Origin: Chelonoidis abingdonii | Taxonomy: Eukaryota; Chordata; Testudines; Testudinidae | Direction: 5' to 3' | Assembly: GCF_003597395.2 (NCBI RefSeq) | Contig: NC_133770.1 | Coordinates: 96,156,012 to 96,220,011 of the forward strand | Length of the DNA: 64,000 bases | Shown: piece by piece, positions 46,555 to 59,710 of the stretch | How positions within the stretch are numbered: the stretch's first letter is position 1 | Layout of the letters: each line of letters starts with the position of its first letter | Notes under the pieces: generated by a model | Databases searched by the model: none | The model's input: only the letters and a program-made list of their open reading frames with translations | What the model was told of the DNA's origin: nothing | Program-made: the position numbers and the translations under genes

Positions 46555-47419
46555 GTTACATTTGCATTACTGTTATTCAAAAGATACATATGGTAATATA
46601 GTATTATGTGCTACAAAGCTTTGGTTAATATACTCATACCGTTCCTTGATAACCCGGTGGTGAAAGACACAGGACCAGCCTCGCCTCTAATGGTTCAGGT
46701 TTCTCAATCCTTGAGGGAGAGGTGCAGCGCTTAGAAGAAGCTAATGCTAAGAGCTATCAAAGCTAACTTAGAGTTTACTTAACTAACTTAAACTTAAAAT
46801 TAAAACCTAATAAACAAACTAAGAACAAAAGCTTAGGGAAACCAAGCTTAGCCTAGTCCCTTTGGAACTTGAAGTTTGAAAACAACGAATACAGTCTACT
46901 AATAGTTAGTATGTCGTAGATAGAAAAGGCTAATCTAACCAGGTGGGTTATCTCTTTTATAGGGCACAAGTGCTGGAAATCCTTCCTCCTATGCCCAAGT
47001 TTCATTCCTCACCCACAAAAATGTAGGTGTACACTTACTTCATGAACTAATATGTATGTGCGTATTGATGACATGTACCTACGCATGTATGTTATTTTTG
47101 TTCTTTTTAATCATTTCAGTTCCTTCCTTGTGGTGTACTTGTTAAGTCTGTGGATACAAACTTGGAAACCCCCACACCATTCTCAGGAAAAAACATATTT
47201 TAAATATACAGATATTCAAAATGTCCTTTTATATATACCCAGGTTATCTCTGCCTGCCCGATGCTTCATTTCAGAATCCGCTTCTAGCACTGAACAATAC
47301 AAAACTGTGTTCTTCTTTGTAATATTTTCAAATGAAAATTGTTGTCCTGCTGCTTGCTGGACGTGTGCATTCCTATATGAAAACCTTTCAGTTGTTGTAA
47401 ACCCTGCACTGCCCCTTTA
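46555..47419. other. AT-rich stretch, no gene recognised
   Basis: The first part probably continues the Harbinger-related flank on the left of the solo LTR. No domain is found in the 123-codon frame at 47,052-47,423. Confidence 0.4.
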
Positions 47420-47479
47420 TTAGTGGCTGTGGGGGCTCCATGAATTGTCCTCATCTTAGGAATCTGGTTGGTCAGCCAT

Positions 47480-48215
47480 GATCAGAGGCTGGGTTTCCTG
47501 GGACCCTGAACCAGAGCAAGTGGGGGGCCTTCCCCACCCCTTCCACCTGCAGTCCCACCCTCATTCTGGCCCCTCCATCTGTGGCCCCACCCACGGCCAT
47601 CCATTTCTGCCCCTTCCCTGGGAGCCTGCCCCTGTTCCATCCAGGGTCTTCCCTACTCTCCTCTCCACACTGTGGCCCCGCAACCCATTTGCTACTTTCT
47701 GTCCCCCCCTACACCGTGGTACCCAGACCAGAGAAACTTTGTTCCCTCTGCCACAGCCCCAGGGGGAGTGAGAGCTCCCCCAGTCATGAAGCTGTGGCAA
47801 GTGGCAAGAGCATCTTCAGTCCTGGGACTGCAGCAGGGATCCCAGTGTTGGGGCTTGCCCCACCATGCCCCATGTGTCTGCAGGGGACCAGGGTTGGGGC
47901 GCTAGGGCTTCTCCCTCTCCATCCAGTGCTTCTGCCGGAGAGCAGCCTTGGGTTTGTTGGAGGCTTCCCCTGCCACTCCAGGCTTCTGCCGGGGACATGA
48001 TGGGGGGGGCACTGGGGGCTTCTCCTGTCACCCCCTGACTTCTTCTGGGGAGTGGGATCAGGGCAAATGGGGGCTTCCCCCTGCGGTGCCCACCCTATGC
48101 TTCTGCCAGGGAGCTGGGTTGGGGCACAAGAGCTGGCCCTATCCTGCCTACCCAGTGGCTGGGGCTCCAAGGCCCCCCAGTTGGCTGGCCATGGCCCTCG
48201 TAGGCCAGTGGCTAT
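47480..48215 (-). repeat. GC-rich interspersed repeat, inverted relative of 3590-4200
   Basis: Near 48,150-48,215 the reverse complement restores the words agccactgg and agccaactgggg seen at 3,610-3,660. The interior repeats a gcttct/gccrggga pattern several times. Open frames on both strands are compositional. Confidence 0.5.
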
Positions 48216-48441
48216 GATGCAGATTTGTTACCTTTCTTGGCGAACTGCAAGGCCAAACCTTTCTCCCAGGCACTTAAGGTGTATCTAATAAAGTGCAACA
48301 CACTGTACACATCAGGTTCTGACAGGAATTGAATGAGGCTGCTATTGTTATGCTGAGGGGTATGGGTGACTGCTTGGATCACAATCCTCTTTGAGATTGG
48401 GTGTGCACTCACCCTTCACTTAAAATAGCTGTAAGAAACAC

Positions 48442-48611
48442 CAGGGCTGCCCGGGGGGGGGGGGGGAAAGTGGGGCAATTTGCCCCTTGCCCCAGGCCCC
48501 GCAGGGGCCCCCACGAGAATATAGTATTCTATTGTATTGCAACTTTTTTTTATGGAAGGGCGCCCTGAAATTGCTTTGCCCCAGGCCCCCTGAATCCTCT
48601 GGGCAGCCCTG
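48442..48611. mobile_element. hAT-type MITE, 170 bp
   Basis: The start cagggctgcccggg and end ctgggcagccctg are inverted repeats. Flanks AGAAACAC (48,434-48,441) and AGAAATAC (48,612-48,619) agree at 7 of 8. A short G run lies just inside the left end. No coding capacity. Confidence 0.85.
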
Positions 48612-48619
48612 AGAAATAC

Positions 48620-51600
48620 TTAAGGGTCACGCTTTAACTAGCCTTATTGTCTGCCCAGAAACTAGCATCATGTGAGTGGGGGCTTTTTCTGGATATTGTT
48701 CTGACCGGGGGCATATGAGTGTGTGTGTGTAGGTAGAACACACGGAAACTGAGAACAGATAGTATAGGGAGAGATGGAGAGTCAAAAAAGAATGAAAGCC
48801 AAGCAGCAGCCTGTGAGCACACTGTATGACGTGGAAAAAGCTAGAGAAAGAGAGATCTGGGGGCTGGTTATGGCTAGAAGAGGCTTGGGCCTGTAAGCAA
48901 AGCATATGTATCCTGCTCCTTTTGTTTTTGGTTCCTCCTATACTTGGAGAAGCAGAACTTTGTACATTCTTTGTAAATAAAGACGACTGCGTCAAAGAAA
49001 ATACCAGATTCCACTGGTTTCTGTGCCCTGAACTTGGACTAGCCACTCAGGTCAAAAAGAAGCAACACTACATTCAGTTGAAACTACAAGTCAGAATGTG
49101 ATTGCACACCTGTTTCTAGGATCTATCAGCCATCAGCTCATCTGAATCTCACAATATTAATGTGGCACATTTTCACTGTGGTCATAATTCCATAGTCAGA
49201 AACTTATTTTGTTTTTCTCTAACCATTTTTATGGTGATTTTTTCTTGCTGCTGTCGGGTAAGTTATCAGGAGTTGATTGCCCTTTTTACAAATGTGGCAT
49301 AATTCAATCCTAAACCAACACGATTTAGGACTATGTCCTTTTCCATTGCATCTCTTATGCCCCTGTGCGTTAGGAAGCTCCTTTACCCTTTTGTATCTCT
49401 AGTGGCAGTGTCCACTGAAACAGGTATCTTTAACACTTTGCAGTTTCAATTTCTGACAGTAATGGTTTATGGATGTGTTTGGTGCTTAAGTGACAGACAG
49501 ATCTCTCATATAAAACTCATTTAAAGAGTCTGTAAAATCAGTGTTCCAAGGACTTCCTTTATAAACTCTGATGCGCTCCTTTGCCCACCTGTTACCCTCC
49601 TGATATACGATTTTTTCCGCTATTTGCTTTAGAGTTTAAATGGTCTGGGGGAAGAAAAGGTCCAAGTTCTTTAACGTTTTTATCAATATTTTTTCTGGCA
49701 TCACAAGGTAAAAGAAAAAGTGTACAGTCTTCCTTTTGGAAAAGTATTTTCTCTGCTTACATTGTCAGCTATGGCTATGTCATTAATAATAAAATATTGT
49801 TCCAAGCACTTGGCATAAACTGCTCCCTGTTTCCTGTAAGTCATTGAAAACTTCTGCCTCTCCAGTGAAAGCTATTGCTCTCCAACCCTTATGACTTAAT
49901 TACTCTTGCTGTGTGTTTTCTCTCTCTCTTTCAGTGTAATAAATGCTAAGGCTTACTCAACTGTGTGTCTATCAAACATTCATGGCAGAGACATCAAGTT
50001 CTGCAGATTGCAGAGGCCTTGGTGGTTAAGAAGGAGAAGGGGAGAGCAGAAACTAAGCTCCATTGCTGGGGCTGCATTCAGTAGAAAAGGAGCTACCAGA
50101 AGCAAGATGAAGTAGCCATGGCTGGGGTGTTGTCAGGAGAACAGCAGCCCACCTAAGAGACAGCAGGAATGAAAAGTGAAAGAATTGATTCTGGGAGATG
50201 GATGGAAAGGTGTCTGAATAGGGAGGAAGGAATTTGGGGGCAGAAATAAAGGTTATAAACTAGGTGCCAGATCCTTGGACCTGATATGGCTCACTGCATC
50301 TCTCCAATCAGTGCTGTAAAGCCACCTTAACAAGCTTCCCATTGAGGGCCATTGCAGCTTAATCTACAAGCAGCAGCAACTCTAAATAGCAGCTGGGGAA
50401 AAATACTGGCCAGGATAAAGATGTAAAGGGCTGCAAAACTCTCTTTACTTCCACCTTCCCTAGCAATGCTGGGCGCTGCTCCAGCATAAGTGAAGACCTA
50501 ATGCTAGTTCTTCAACATCATCATCAAAAGGCACTAACTAATATCTTCCTGTTGCACCAAAATCATCAAGTGGTAGTGGTTTGGTTTCAAAGTCATGTGC
50601 TAATGCATCAGTGACAAAACTGCATATCCCTATGGAAGAATTAGGTCAAACTGACAACGTCTTATCTGCAGTTACTGAAGGCATAACACCTTCCATAGGA
50701 ACATTCAGCTAAGGCAAGCAGTTTCTAAGCAAACATTGTTGATGCAAATACAGATAAACTATAAAACTTGTATCTTATAAGATAAATGGCCTATTTTTAC
50801 ATGACAAAGTATAAAATCTCTCTCACAAAACTGTAACCACAGAACACTGGTTTAATAACCCCAACTGGGTGAATTATTTTCATGGACGTGAAAGTGCCCT
50901 CTGTGAACCTTGTTGAAATCATTCATCTACTCATGATCTATGAGACATGGGAGTATGTAATTTGAAGGAATTATCCTGAAAGAACATAGACCGTGAAGCA
51001 TCACTTGCTCATTTTACAGCATAGGTGACTTGATTAGTGGAGGTGGAATAAGACTGTGAAAGAATGCTGGGAATCACAAATAGAGAAGGAAGTCAACACA
51101 CAGAAACAGATACTTAGCATATAGCTGGCTTTACCTTGGCTACATGCAATTTGGTTTTCAGAGGTGACATAACAAAATATATAGGATTTCATTTTAAATT
51201 AATAATACAATTATCACTAACTATAACCCTAGACTGAGGCAGCTAATTGACAAACTAGCAGTTGTGCAAAATGTCTTAGCTATGTCATACATAATGGGCT
51301 CTGTTACTAGCTAAAAAAGAGCAGCATGTGATTGTAAATTAAAATAAAAAAAGCAAACAGAATTCTATGTTATCATGATGGAGATTAAATTAAACCAAGC
51401 ATTTCAATATGCAACTGCACTGACAGGGCCATGAAAGATGTATAGAAATGAAATGAAATAAAGGACCAAAAGTTCTACTGTGCAACTAAATGAGAAAGGC
51501 TTGAAGTTGTCAAAATTTCAAACCAGGTTTATGCTGATGCAACAGCTGTCTAAAAGGTCCTCACTTTCACTAATCTTCCCCTCATCAGCACTTCTCCCAC

Positions 51601-51787
51601 CTTTTCCTGTTAGCAACTGAAGGCAATTGTGCTTGACCTCTACTGCATGCCTGTGCTCTCCTCCTTCACTTTTCGTCCTCAATACCCGGCCAGCTTTCCA
51701 TTGAGAAGGTCGAGCTGCTGATGTTCTGAAAACTGCAGCAGAAGATCTTATGGTTCACTAAAACCAATCTAAATAGGTTAAGGAGAC
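48620..51787. other. Non-coding stretch, no gene recognised
   Basis: A possible LTR-like polyadenylation region (gtaaataaagacgactgcgt) lies near 48,974. Nothing else resolves to a gene or a complete repeat. Confidence 0.4.
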
Positions 51788-51790
51788 TCA

Positions 51791-53927
51791 GGGTATGTCT
51801 ACACTAAGGGATTATTCCTATTTTCCAGAAACCATTTTTTAAAACACATTGTATAAAGTTGAGTGCACACGGCCACACTAAGCACATTAATTCGGTGGTG
51901 TGCGTCCATGTACAGAGGCTAGCGTCGATTTCCAGAGCGTTGCACTCTGGGTAGCTGTCCCATAGTTTCCCCAGTCTCCCCCGCCCATTGGAATTCTGGG
52001 TTGAGATCACAATGCATGATGGAGCAAAAACAGTATTGCGAGTGATTCTGGATAAATGTCGTCACTCAATCCTTCCTCCGTGAAAGCAATGGCAGACAAT
52101 CATTTCGCTCCCTTTTTCTCTGGATTGCCCTGGCAGATGCCATAACATGGCAACTGTGGAGTCCATTTAGCCTTTTGTCACTGTCACTGTATGTGTACTG
52201 GATGTTGCTGACAGATGCGGTACTGCAGCGTAACACAGCAGCATTCATTTGCCTTTGCAAGGTAGCAGAGATGGTTACCAGCCTGATTGCACCGTCTGCT
52301 GCTTTGGAAATTGGCGATAATGGTTACCAGTCATACTGTACTGTCTGCTGCTGTCATGGGTGCTCCTGGCTGGCCTCGCTGAGGTTGGCCGGGGGCGCAT
52401 GGACAAAAATGGGAATGACTCCCCAGGTCATTCCCTTCTTTATGTTTTGTCTAAAAATAGAGTCAGTCCTGCCTATAATATGGGGCAAGTCTACTAGATA
52501 ACCAGAGAGCACAGCCAGTCCGGGTCAAAGCCCCAGATATCCCGCAGAAATGATGAGTTGCATGCCATTCTAGGGGGTGCCCCTGCAACAATCCCACCTG
52601 TTGCTTCCCTCCTCCCACACCCCTCCTGGGCTATTGTGGCAGTTATCCCCCCATCTGTGTCATGAAGTAAAAGAATGCAGGAATAAGAAACACTGACTTT
52701 TTAGTGAGATAAAATGAGGGGGAGGCAGCCTCCAGCTGCTATGATAGTCCAGGCAGGACATCTCCATTACTGATTAAAAGGTGCGGGGGAGAGGAGCACA
52801 GCCTCCAGCTGCTATGATGAGGATGGTTACCAGCCTTATTGCACCATCTGCCAGGACTGAATCTCCAGGACACAAAGCTTAAAGAAGGGAATGACCGGGA
52901 GTCATTCCCATTTTTGCCCAGGCGCCCCCAGCCTACCTCACCGAGGCCAGTCAGGAGCACTCACGGGATGATGACGAGGACGGCTACCAGTCCTTCTGTA
53001 CTGTACCGTCTGCCACCGGGGAGGGGAGGGGAGAGGATGCTGCTGTTTAGCACTGCAGCACCCCGTCTACCAGCAGCATCCAGTAGACATAGTGCCGCAG
53101 CACGCGTCTACCAGCAGCATGCAGTAGACATACGGTGACATTGAAAACTGGTCAAGAACGATTTTTTTCCCTTTTCTTTCATGGGGGGAGGAGGGGTAAA
53201 TTGACAAGATATACCCTGAACCACCCCGACAATGTGTTTGACCCTTACAGGCATTGGGAGCTCAGCCAAGAATGCAAATGCTTTTCGGAGACTGTGGGGG
53301 GGATATCCTCAGTCCCGCCACCCTCCCTCCCTCCATGAGTGTCCATTTGATTCTTTGGCTTTCCGTTATGCTTGTCACACAGCACTGTGTTGAGTCCCTG
53401 CTGTGGCCTCCGTCTATCATAACCTGAAGATTTTTTCAAATGCTCTGGCATTTTGTCTTCTGGAACAGAGCTCTGACAGAACAGACTTGTCTCTCCATAC
53501 AGTGATCAGATCCAGTATCTCCCGTACGGTCCATGCTGGAGATCTTTTTGGATTTGGGACTGCATCGCCACCCATGCTGATCAGAGCTCCAGGCTGGACA
53601 AACAGGAAATGAAATTCAAACGTTCGCGGGGCTTTTCCTGTCTACCTGGCCAGTGCATCTGAGTTCAGATCACTTTCCAGAGCGGTCACAATGGTGCACT
53701 GTGGGATACTGCCCAGAGGCCAATACCGTCGAATTGCGGCCACGCTAACCCTAATCCGACATGGCAATATCGATTTCAGCACTACTCCTCTCGCCGGAGA
53801 GGAGTACAGAAATCGGTTTTAAGAGCCCTTTATAGTGATATAAAGGGTTTCGTTGTGTGGATGGGTGCAGGGTTAAATCGGTTTAACACTGCTAAATTCG
53901 GTATAAACGCGTAGTGTAGACCATGCC
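51791..53927. mobile_element. Harbinger DNA transposon, about 2.1 kb
   Basis: The left end gggtatgtctacact and right end agtgtagaccatgcc are inverted repeats with mismatches. TCA flanks both sides (51,788-51,790 and 53,928-53,930), a 3-bp duplication. Internal copies of ggttaccag and ggctaccagtc words at about 52,270, 52,320, 52,825 and 52,980 suggest degenerate repeats. A Myb-like remnant lies on the minus strand, but I see no transposase core, so this copy appears internally deleted. Confidence 0.75.
53430..53550 (-). pseudogene. Harbinger-associated Myb/SANT-like remnant
   Basis: The minus strand reads SPAWTVREILDLITVW, then a short basic segment with RRQNARAFEKIF, ending in stops. It matches the remnant at 38,890-39,200 in order and spacing. 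Confidence 0.75.
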
Positions 53928-53930
53928 TCA

Positions 53931-56635
53931 TTTCTTTTGCACAGAGTAGGGACTCTGACCTAAAACTGAAGATGAGCAATTAACAGATCTTGAATAATTC
54001 CAAGATGCAATTTTCAAGAAAAATTCATATCATAACAAACTAACTAAAAAAGAGCCATCTTAGTTTCAGCTTTCAGTTCCCAGCACTTCTGTGATATCAG
54101 CCACTGATAATATTTACAAGGTGGCAAATTGATTTTCTATCCCCCATATCTTTATTTCTGGAATAACAAGTATCCAAAGTGCACAGAAACTGGGCATAGA
54201 TTAGAAAGATAAGCGATAGAGTATTAGCCCTTGGTCTGAGTGGTTACACTAGCAGCCCTGCCATGGCATCTCCTTTCCGTACTGTTATTTGGTGCTCTAT
54301 GTCCCCTGTGTGCAGCTTCAGATCCTGTGGCTGAGTACAAGAGCCCAGGTACCTTTACAGCATAGCTAATTAAAGCTTCTCCCATAACCTTGTCCCCTGC
54401 TCTTGTTCAGCTGCTGTTGGCTCAGCTCCCCAGGCCACTGGTCCTGGCACCTCTTTTCCTCTGCAATGTTTGCTCTGCTGGGTCTTTGGCAATTGTGGGT
54501 GTCTTGTAGCCCCATCTTGTGGCTATATGAAGCCTCTTTGCTAGGCTACTCTCCTATTCTCAGCCCTAGTTTAAAACTGCTGCTTCCTCAAACCTTTCAG
54601 AGACTGCTTCTTGGACTACCGCCCTGAGATCAGCTCCCAGGCTGCTGCCTCCCATACAAAACAGCCATCTTCTTCTTTTTCTGATTCTAACGTCCTTGTT
54701 TCTTTTCCTGGTCACAGTGGAACACGGTGTCCTCTGTTATTATTAGCTGTTTAATTCCAGTAACTCCCACAGTATAATAGGATCTTTCTAAATAGAAATG
54801 AAGTGGTATTTGGTGAGTGACAGAGAGTCTAGGCAGGGTGCTGTGAAGCTCTTGGTATGCATAGCCAGTTAGAATAAAACAGATCTCTGGCAAACACCTT
54901 TAAGTGCTGTGCAATCTCTGAACACCACGGCATGGAATCATGGCCCCTGCCCCAAGAAACTGACTGGCTAGATGCTCACTGGAGTCCTTTTCCGTCTCCG
55001 AGAGACCTGTAGTCCAATTCTTTCCAAGGCGTTATAGGGAAGGAAGACCATTTAGGGGTGAGCCATTGGGTTTATGACATCATTAATTGTTTATTATAGT
55101 ATCTACAGTCTGCTAGACAATTTACCAGCAGATATTAAGATAAAAGTTTCTTGCCCGGAAGAAATGACTTTCTAATTGGACATCACACAAAAGGAGAGGG
55201 AGGGAACACCAAAATCAAGATATTAGTTCCACAGTTTTTCCACAAATATTTTTATTCTACCTCTGATAACAGTTTATAAGCCTCCTTGACAAAGTGGATT
55301 TAAAGGAGCAGCACGAAAGAGAGGACAACTCCAGAACAAGGATTTCAGAGGCATTTTTGACCAAACACATTTCCTTTAATTCTAACATCACACAAAATTT
55401 GAAGTGTCAGTAGCATTCAAAAGTCATGATGCATGTGCGAGTGTACATGTACCCTGTTTTTGTGCATGCCAAGTGTCTGTTTCAAACAGACCTGAATGCA
55501 ATGCCAGTGCCCTGTCTAAGGTTTGGAACTTTTTGAAAGCTTAGGACACAGCCTGGGTGAGCAGGATATGGCCGCAGTGGTGTCTGGAGCTGCTGAAATA
55601 CTCTCCAGCACTGGGCTTTCTAAAGTGTGTGTTGATTTGATTTTTGCAAGGATGTGAATAAAATGCTCCTGCTTGAAACAGCACCATTGTCTGGGAGTGT
55701 AATAAGAATACATTTACTACATTACAAGGGTCAAGTTCTTCTCTCAGATGAGTACATCGGTGCTATTGTAATTTATATATGGACTGAATGCACTTGTGTT
55801 TCCAAGATCAGAATTTGATCCTAAATTTAAAAAGTACTACAAACTTTATTCAACTCCCAATGTGACTTCTCCTCCTTGACTTTTTGCTCTTCTTGATAGA
55901 AATACTTAATAGGAAGGGTGATTGTCTCACAGGAGGGAGAGAAGATGTCTGCTCATCCCAGAGAATTAAATGATTGCACAATAGGCAGAGAGATGCAAGT
56001 ATTGCTGTCATAGCTGTTGCTTATTGTTATGTTTTTGCACACCAAACTTTTAGTATTATTCCCTCCCCTTTAATTAGTACATTCCTCTGAACTTTGGCAA
56101 CTCTGACTGTGACATACAACCCCGAATTTTTCCATCAGCAAAATTAAAAGTTACACTGGGGTAGAAGTTAATCAAGGAATTGCCTTTCCCAGGGAAATGC
56201 TGAAGCTTCTAGAAGAGGCCTGGCTCAATATCTTAACATTTACAGTGAGATATATAATGGAAACTCTGTGCTTTGGGTCAGTGTTTGGGCCTGTGGCCCG
56301 GGTTCATCTTTCATCCACCACTGGCATTCTGTCAGTTTTGTTTTGCAGTAGAACTTTTCTAATTCATTCTTCACTAATGTAGATACCTTATTTCACACTA
56401 AACAATGCCATTCTCTTCCCATATCTCAAAGATGTAATAGAGGGTTGTAGTCAGGTCTCTATTTACTTCTGCCAAAGACCTCATTATTCTTACAGAACAT
56501 AATACACATAATTTACTGATCTAACAAGCAACACTGTAATAAGTTGTAGAACAGAAAAAAAGAGTACATTTGTGATACAGAATCCTCTGCTTTATTATTA
56601 CATTTTGGTTACTAACTTGCTAAACAACAAAATCT
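53931..56635. other. AT-rich non-coding stretch, no gene recognised
   Basis: Short frames near 54,403-54,893 and 55,516-55,713 have no domain. No transposon ends were placed. Confidence 0.45.
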
Positions 56636-56643
56636 AGTAACTT

Positions 56644-57157
56644 CAGCGGTGAAAGTAAGCTGGTCCGGTCCAGTGTGGTCCGGCATACCGGCAAGAGCGA
56701 GTACGCCGTGGCAGACTGGACCGGCTTCTGTGGCGGTGATTTAAAGGGCCCAGGGCTCCAGCCACTGTGGAGAGCCCCGGGCCCTTTAAATCACTGCCGG
56801 AGCTCCAGCAGCCGGGCTCGGGCAAGGATTTAAATGACCCAGGGCTCTTGTCACTGCAGGGAGCTACGGGCCCTTTAAATCCATGGGCTTCCATGGTGAT
56901 TTAAAGGGCCCGGAGCTCCGCGGTGGCCGGAGCCCTGGGCCCTTTAATTCGCCCCAGGGTTCCCAGCCTCCTCTGCAGTTGGTAGCTCTGGGGTGATTTA
57001 AAGGCCCTGGGGCTCCCAGCCACAACCGGAGCCTCAGGGCCTTTAAATCTTGAAAAGCTCCACCTCTTCCAGTTGAGGCCCTGCCTCTTCTGGTTGAGGC
57101 CATGCCCCCCGCAGGACTCTGGCGTACTGTAAGTCCTTTAAGTTACTTTCACCCCTG
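56644..57157. mobile_element. Non-autonomous hAT element, 514 bp
   Basis: The start cagcggtgaaagtaa and the end ttactttcacccctg are inverted repeats. Flanks AGTAACTT (56,636-56,643) and AGTAACTC (57,158-57,165) match at 7 of 8. The GC-rich interior holds at least six short near-palindromic blocks built around gatttaaagggccc and ccctttaaatc words. The overlapping frames in it are compositional. Confidence 0.85.
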
Positions 57158-57314
57158 AGTAACTCACAGTAGGTCATATAACTAGACAAACAACTTAAAA
57201 AGTTTCTATCCGTCTGTAATCATGCTGGCTTGTCCTACCAAACCCTGAGGGACTGACATCACACCCCAAGTCTTTCAAGTCCTTCTTGAAGGGCCCAGAT
57301 TTATTAATTCAAAC

Positions 57315-59702
57315 TAGGGCTGTCAAACAGTTTAAAAAATTAATCATGATTAATCGCAAGATTAAAAAAATAATTGTGATTGATCATAGTTGTAATTGCA
57401 CTGTTAAACAATAATACAATACCATTTATTTAAATATTTTGGGTGTTTTCTACATTTTCCAATATATTGATTTAAACTACAACACAAAATACAAAGTGTA
57501 CAGTGCTCATTTTATATTATTATTTTTATTACAAATTTTTGCACCGTAAAAGAAGATAAACAAAAGAAACAGAATTTTTCAATTCAGCTCAAACAAGTAC
57601 TGTAGTGCAATTGCTTTATCATGGAAGTGCAACTTAAAAATGTAGATTTTGTTTGTTACAAAACTGCACTCAAAAACAAAACAGTGTAAAACTTTAGAGC
57701 CTAAATGCCCACTCAGTCCTAATTCTTAGTCAGCCAATCACTAAGACAAGCAAGTTTGTTTACATTTACAAGAGATAATATTGCCTGCTTCTTATTTACA
57801 ATGTCACCTGAAAGTGAGAATAGGCATTTCCATGGCACTGTTGTAGCTGGCATTTACATGCCAGACATGCTAAACATTTGTACGGCCCTTTATGCTTCAC
57901 CTCCCATTCCAGAGGACACGCTTCCGTGCTGATAACCGGTTCTGCTCAATAACTATCCAAAGCAGTGCAGATTGACACATGTTCATTTTCATCATCTGAG
58001 TCAGATGCCACCAACAGAAGGTTGATTTTTCTTTTTGGTGGTTTGAGTTCCGTAGTTCCAAATCAGAGTGTTGTTATTTTAAGACTTCTGACACATCTCG
58101 TACCTCTCAGATTCTGGAAGGCACTTCAGATTCTTAAACCTTGGGTCAAGTGCTGTAATTATATTTAGAAATCTCATACTGCTACTGTGATGGCCTCAGA
58201 CCAGAAGTATAAAAGAGAGTGGTCCTTTGAGCACCGGGACCTGGGCGAGCAGGTCCATTTCCCTGGATAGCCAAACAAAGGCTACCCCAGGGCAATTAAG
58301 ACACCTGATGCCAATTAACCAGTTAAGGCCATCAGGCTAATGGAGACAGCTAGAACCAATCAAGGTCCCACTCATACTGCTTAAAAGCTCTCCTTCCAGT
58401 TGCCTCAAAAGAACCCCAGGTGAAAGGAGCTGGAGGAGAAGCGTTGCTGAAGCCCGAGGGAAGGGTGAAGCTAGAAAAGGGGACCATGGAGAAGTGGCCC
58501 AGGGAATCAAAGCAGCTCCAGTGGTGAAGGAGAAGCCGCCAACAACTGCTACCATTAGGTCCCTGGGCTGGAACCCGGAGTAGGTGGGCCTGGGTTACCC
58601 CCCACTCCCTGCTCTACAGAGACCCCCTTGAGAGGTGAAGCAGGACTCGGTTCAGACAGGAGGCCAAACCGCACCTACTAAGCTCAAAGAAGCAACAGAG
58701 ACTGTGAGGTATCCCCCCTCTCCACCTCCCATACTGGCCTATGATGAAAGTAGCTCGGTAGGCTGTGACCCTTGCCACTGTCCTGAGAAAGGGGAGGTCA
58801 CACTGAGGGCCTTAGCGAGCTCCTGAGGCCACTGAATCCATCAGAAAGCGTGGGACCCACCAATACAGGCTCGGAGCTTTGTCACAGTACTTTCTTCACA
58901 TTTTGTCAAATTGCAATGAAAGTGTTCTTAAATCAAACAACATATGCTGGGTAGTCATCTGAGACTGCTATAACATGAAATAAAACACAGGTAAAACCAG
59001 GAGCAGGAGACATGCAATTCTCCAGGGAGTTCAGTCACAAATTTAATTAACACATTATTTTATTGAGCGTCATCAGCATGGAAGCATGTCCTCTGGAATG
59101 GTGGCCGAAGCATGAAGGGACATAAGAATATTTACCGTATCTGGCACATAAATACCTTGCAACGCTGGCTACAAAAGCGCCATGTGAATACCTGTTTTCA
59201 CTTCCAGGTGACATTGTAATAAGTGGGCAGCACTATCTCCCATAAATGTAAACAAACTTATTTGTCTTAGCGATTGGCTGAACAAAAAGTAGGACTGAGT
59301 GGACTTTTAGGCTCTAAAGTTTTATGTTGTTTTGTTTTTGAGTGCAGTTATGTAACAAAATATCTAAGTAAGTTGTACTTTCACGATAAAGAGATTGCAC
59401 TACAGGACTTGTTTGAGGTGAATTGAAAAATACAAATTCTTTTATCTTTTATACAGTGCAAACATTTGTAATAAAAACAATATAAAATGAGCACTGTACA
59501 TTTTGTATTCTGTGTTGTAATTAAAATCAATATATTTGAAAAAGTAGAAAAACATCCAAAATGTTTATAATAAATTCAAATTAGTATTCTATTGTTGTTT
59601 AACAGAATGATTAAAATGGCGATTAATCATAATTAATTTTTTAAATCAAGTTAACTTGTTTTGAATTAATTGTTTGAGTTAACTGATTAATTGACAGCCC
59701 TA
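57315..59702. mobile_element. hAT transposon with long inverted arms (copy C), containing a solo LTR
   Basis: The ends are tagggctgtcaa and ttgacagcccta, as in copy B. Flanks attcaaac (57,307-57,314) and attaaaaa (59,703-59,710) agree at 6 of 8. The left arm carries the transposase dimerisation region on the minus strand (about 57,715-57,960) and the right arm an inverted copy on the + strand (about 59,075-59,300). A solo LTR of the gypsy family lies in the middle (58,186-58,886). The same inverted-arm build as copy B shows that this is a family structure. Confidence 0.8.
58186..58886 (+). mobile_element. Solo LTR, 701 bp, same family as the gypsy element at 35-43 kb
   Basis: The sequence starts tgtgatgg and ends ctttgtcaca, with TG...CA ends. 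It shares the order agaccaga, aattaagacacctgatgcca, gggctggaacccggagtagg, ggctgtgacccttgcc and gcgtgggacccac with the LTR at 35,376-40,200. Flanks gctac (58,181) and gtac (58,887) suggest a 4-5 bp duplication with a mismatch. Outside the LTR, the hAT text joins up across the site. Confidence 0.85.
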
Positions 59703-59710
59703 ATTAAAAA

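Noticed and set aside
47480..48290. Several long open frames on both strands
   Set aside because: All overlap within a GC-rich interspersed repeat that recurs at 3.6-4.2 kb; no domain.
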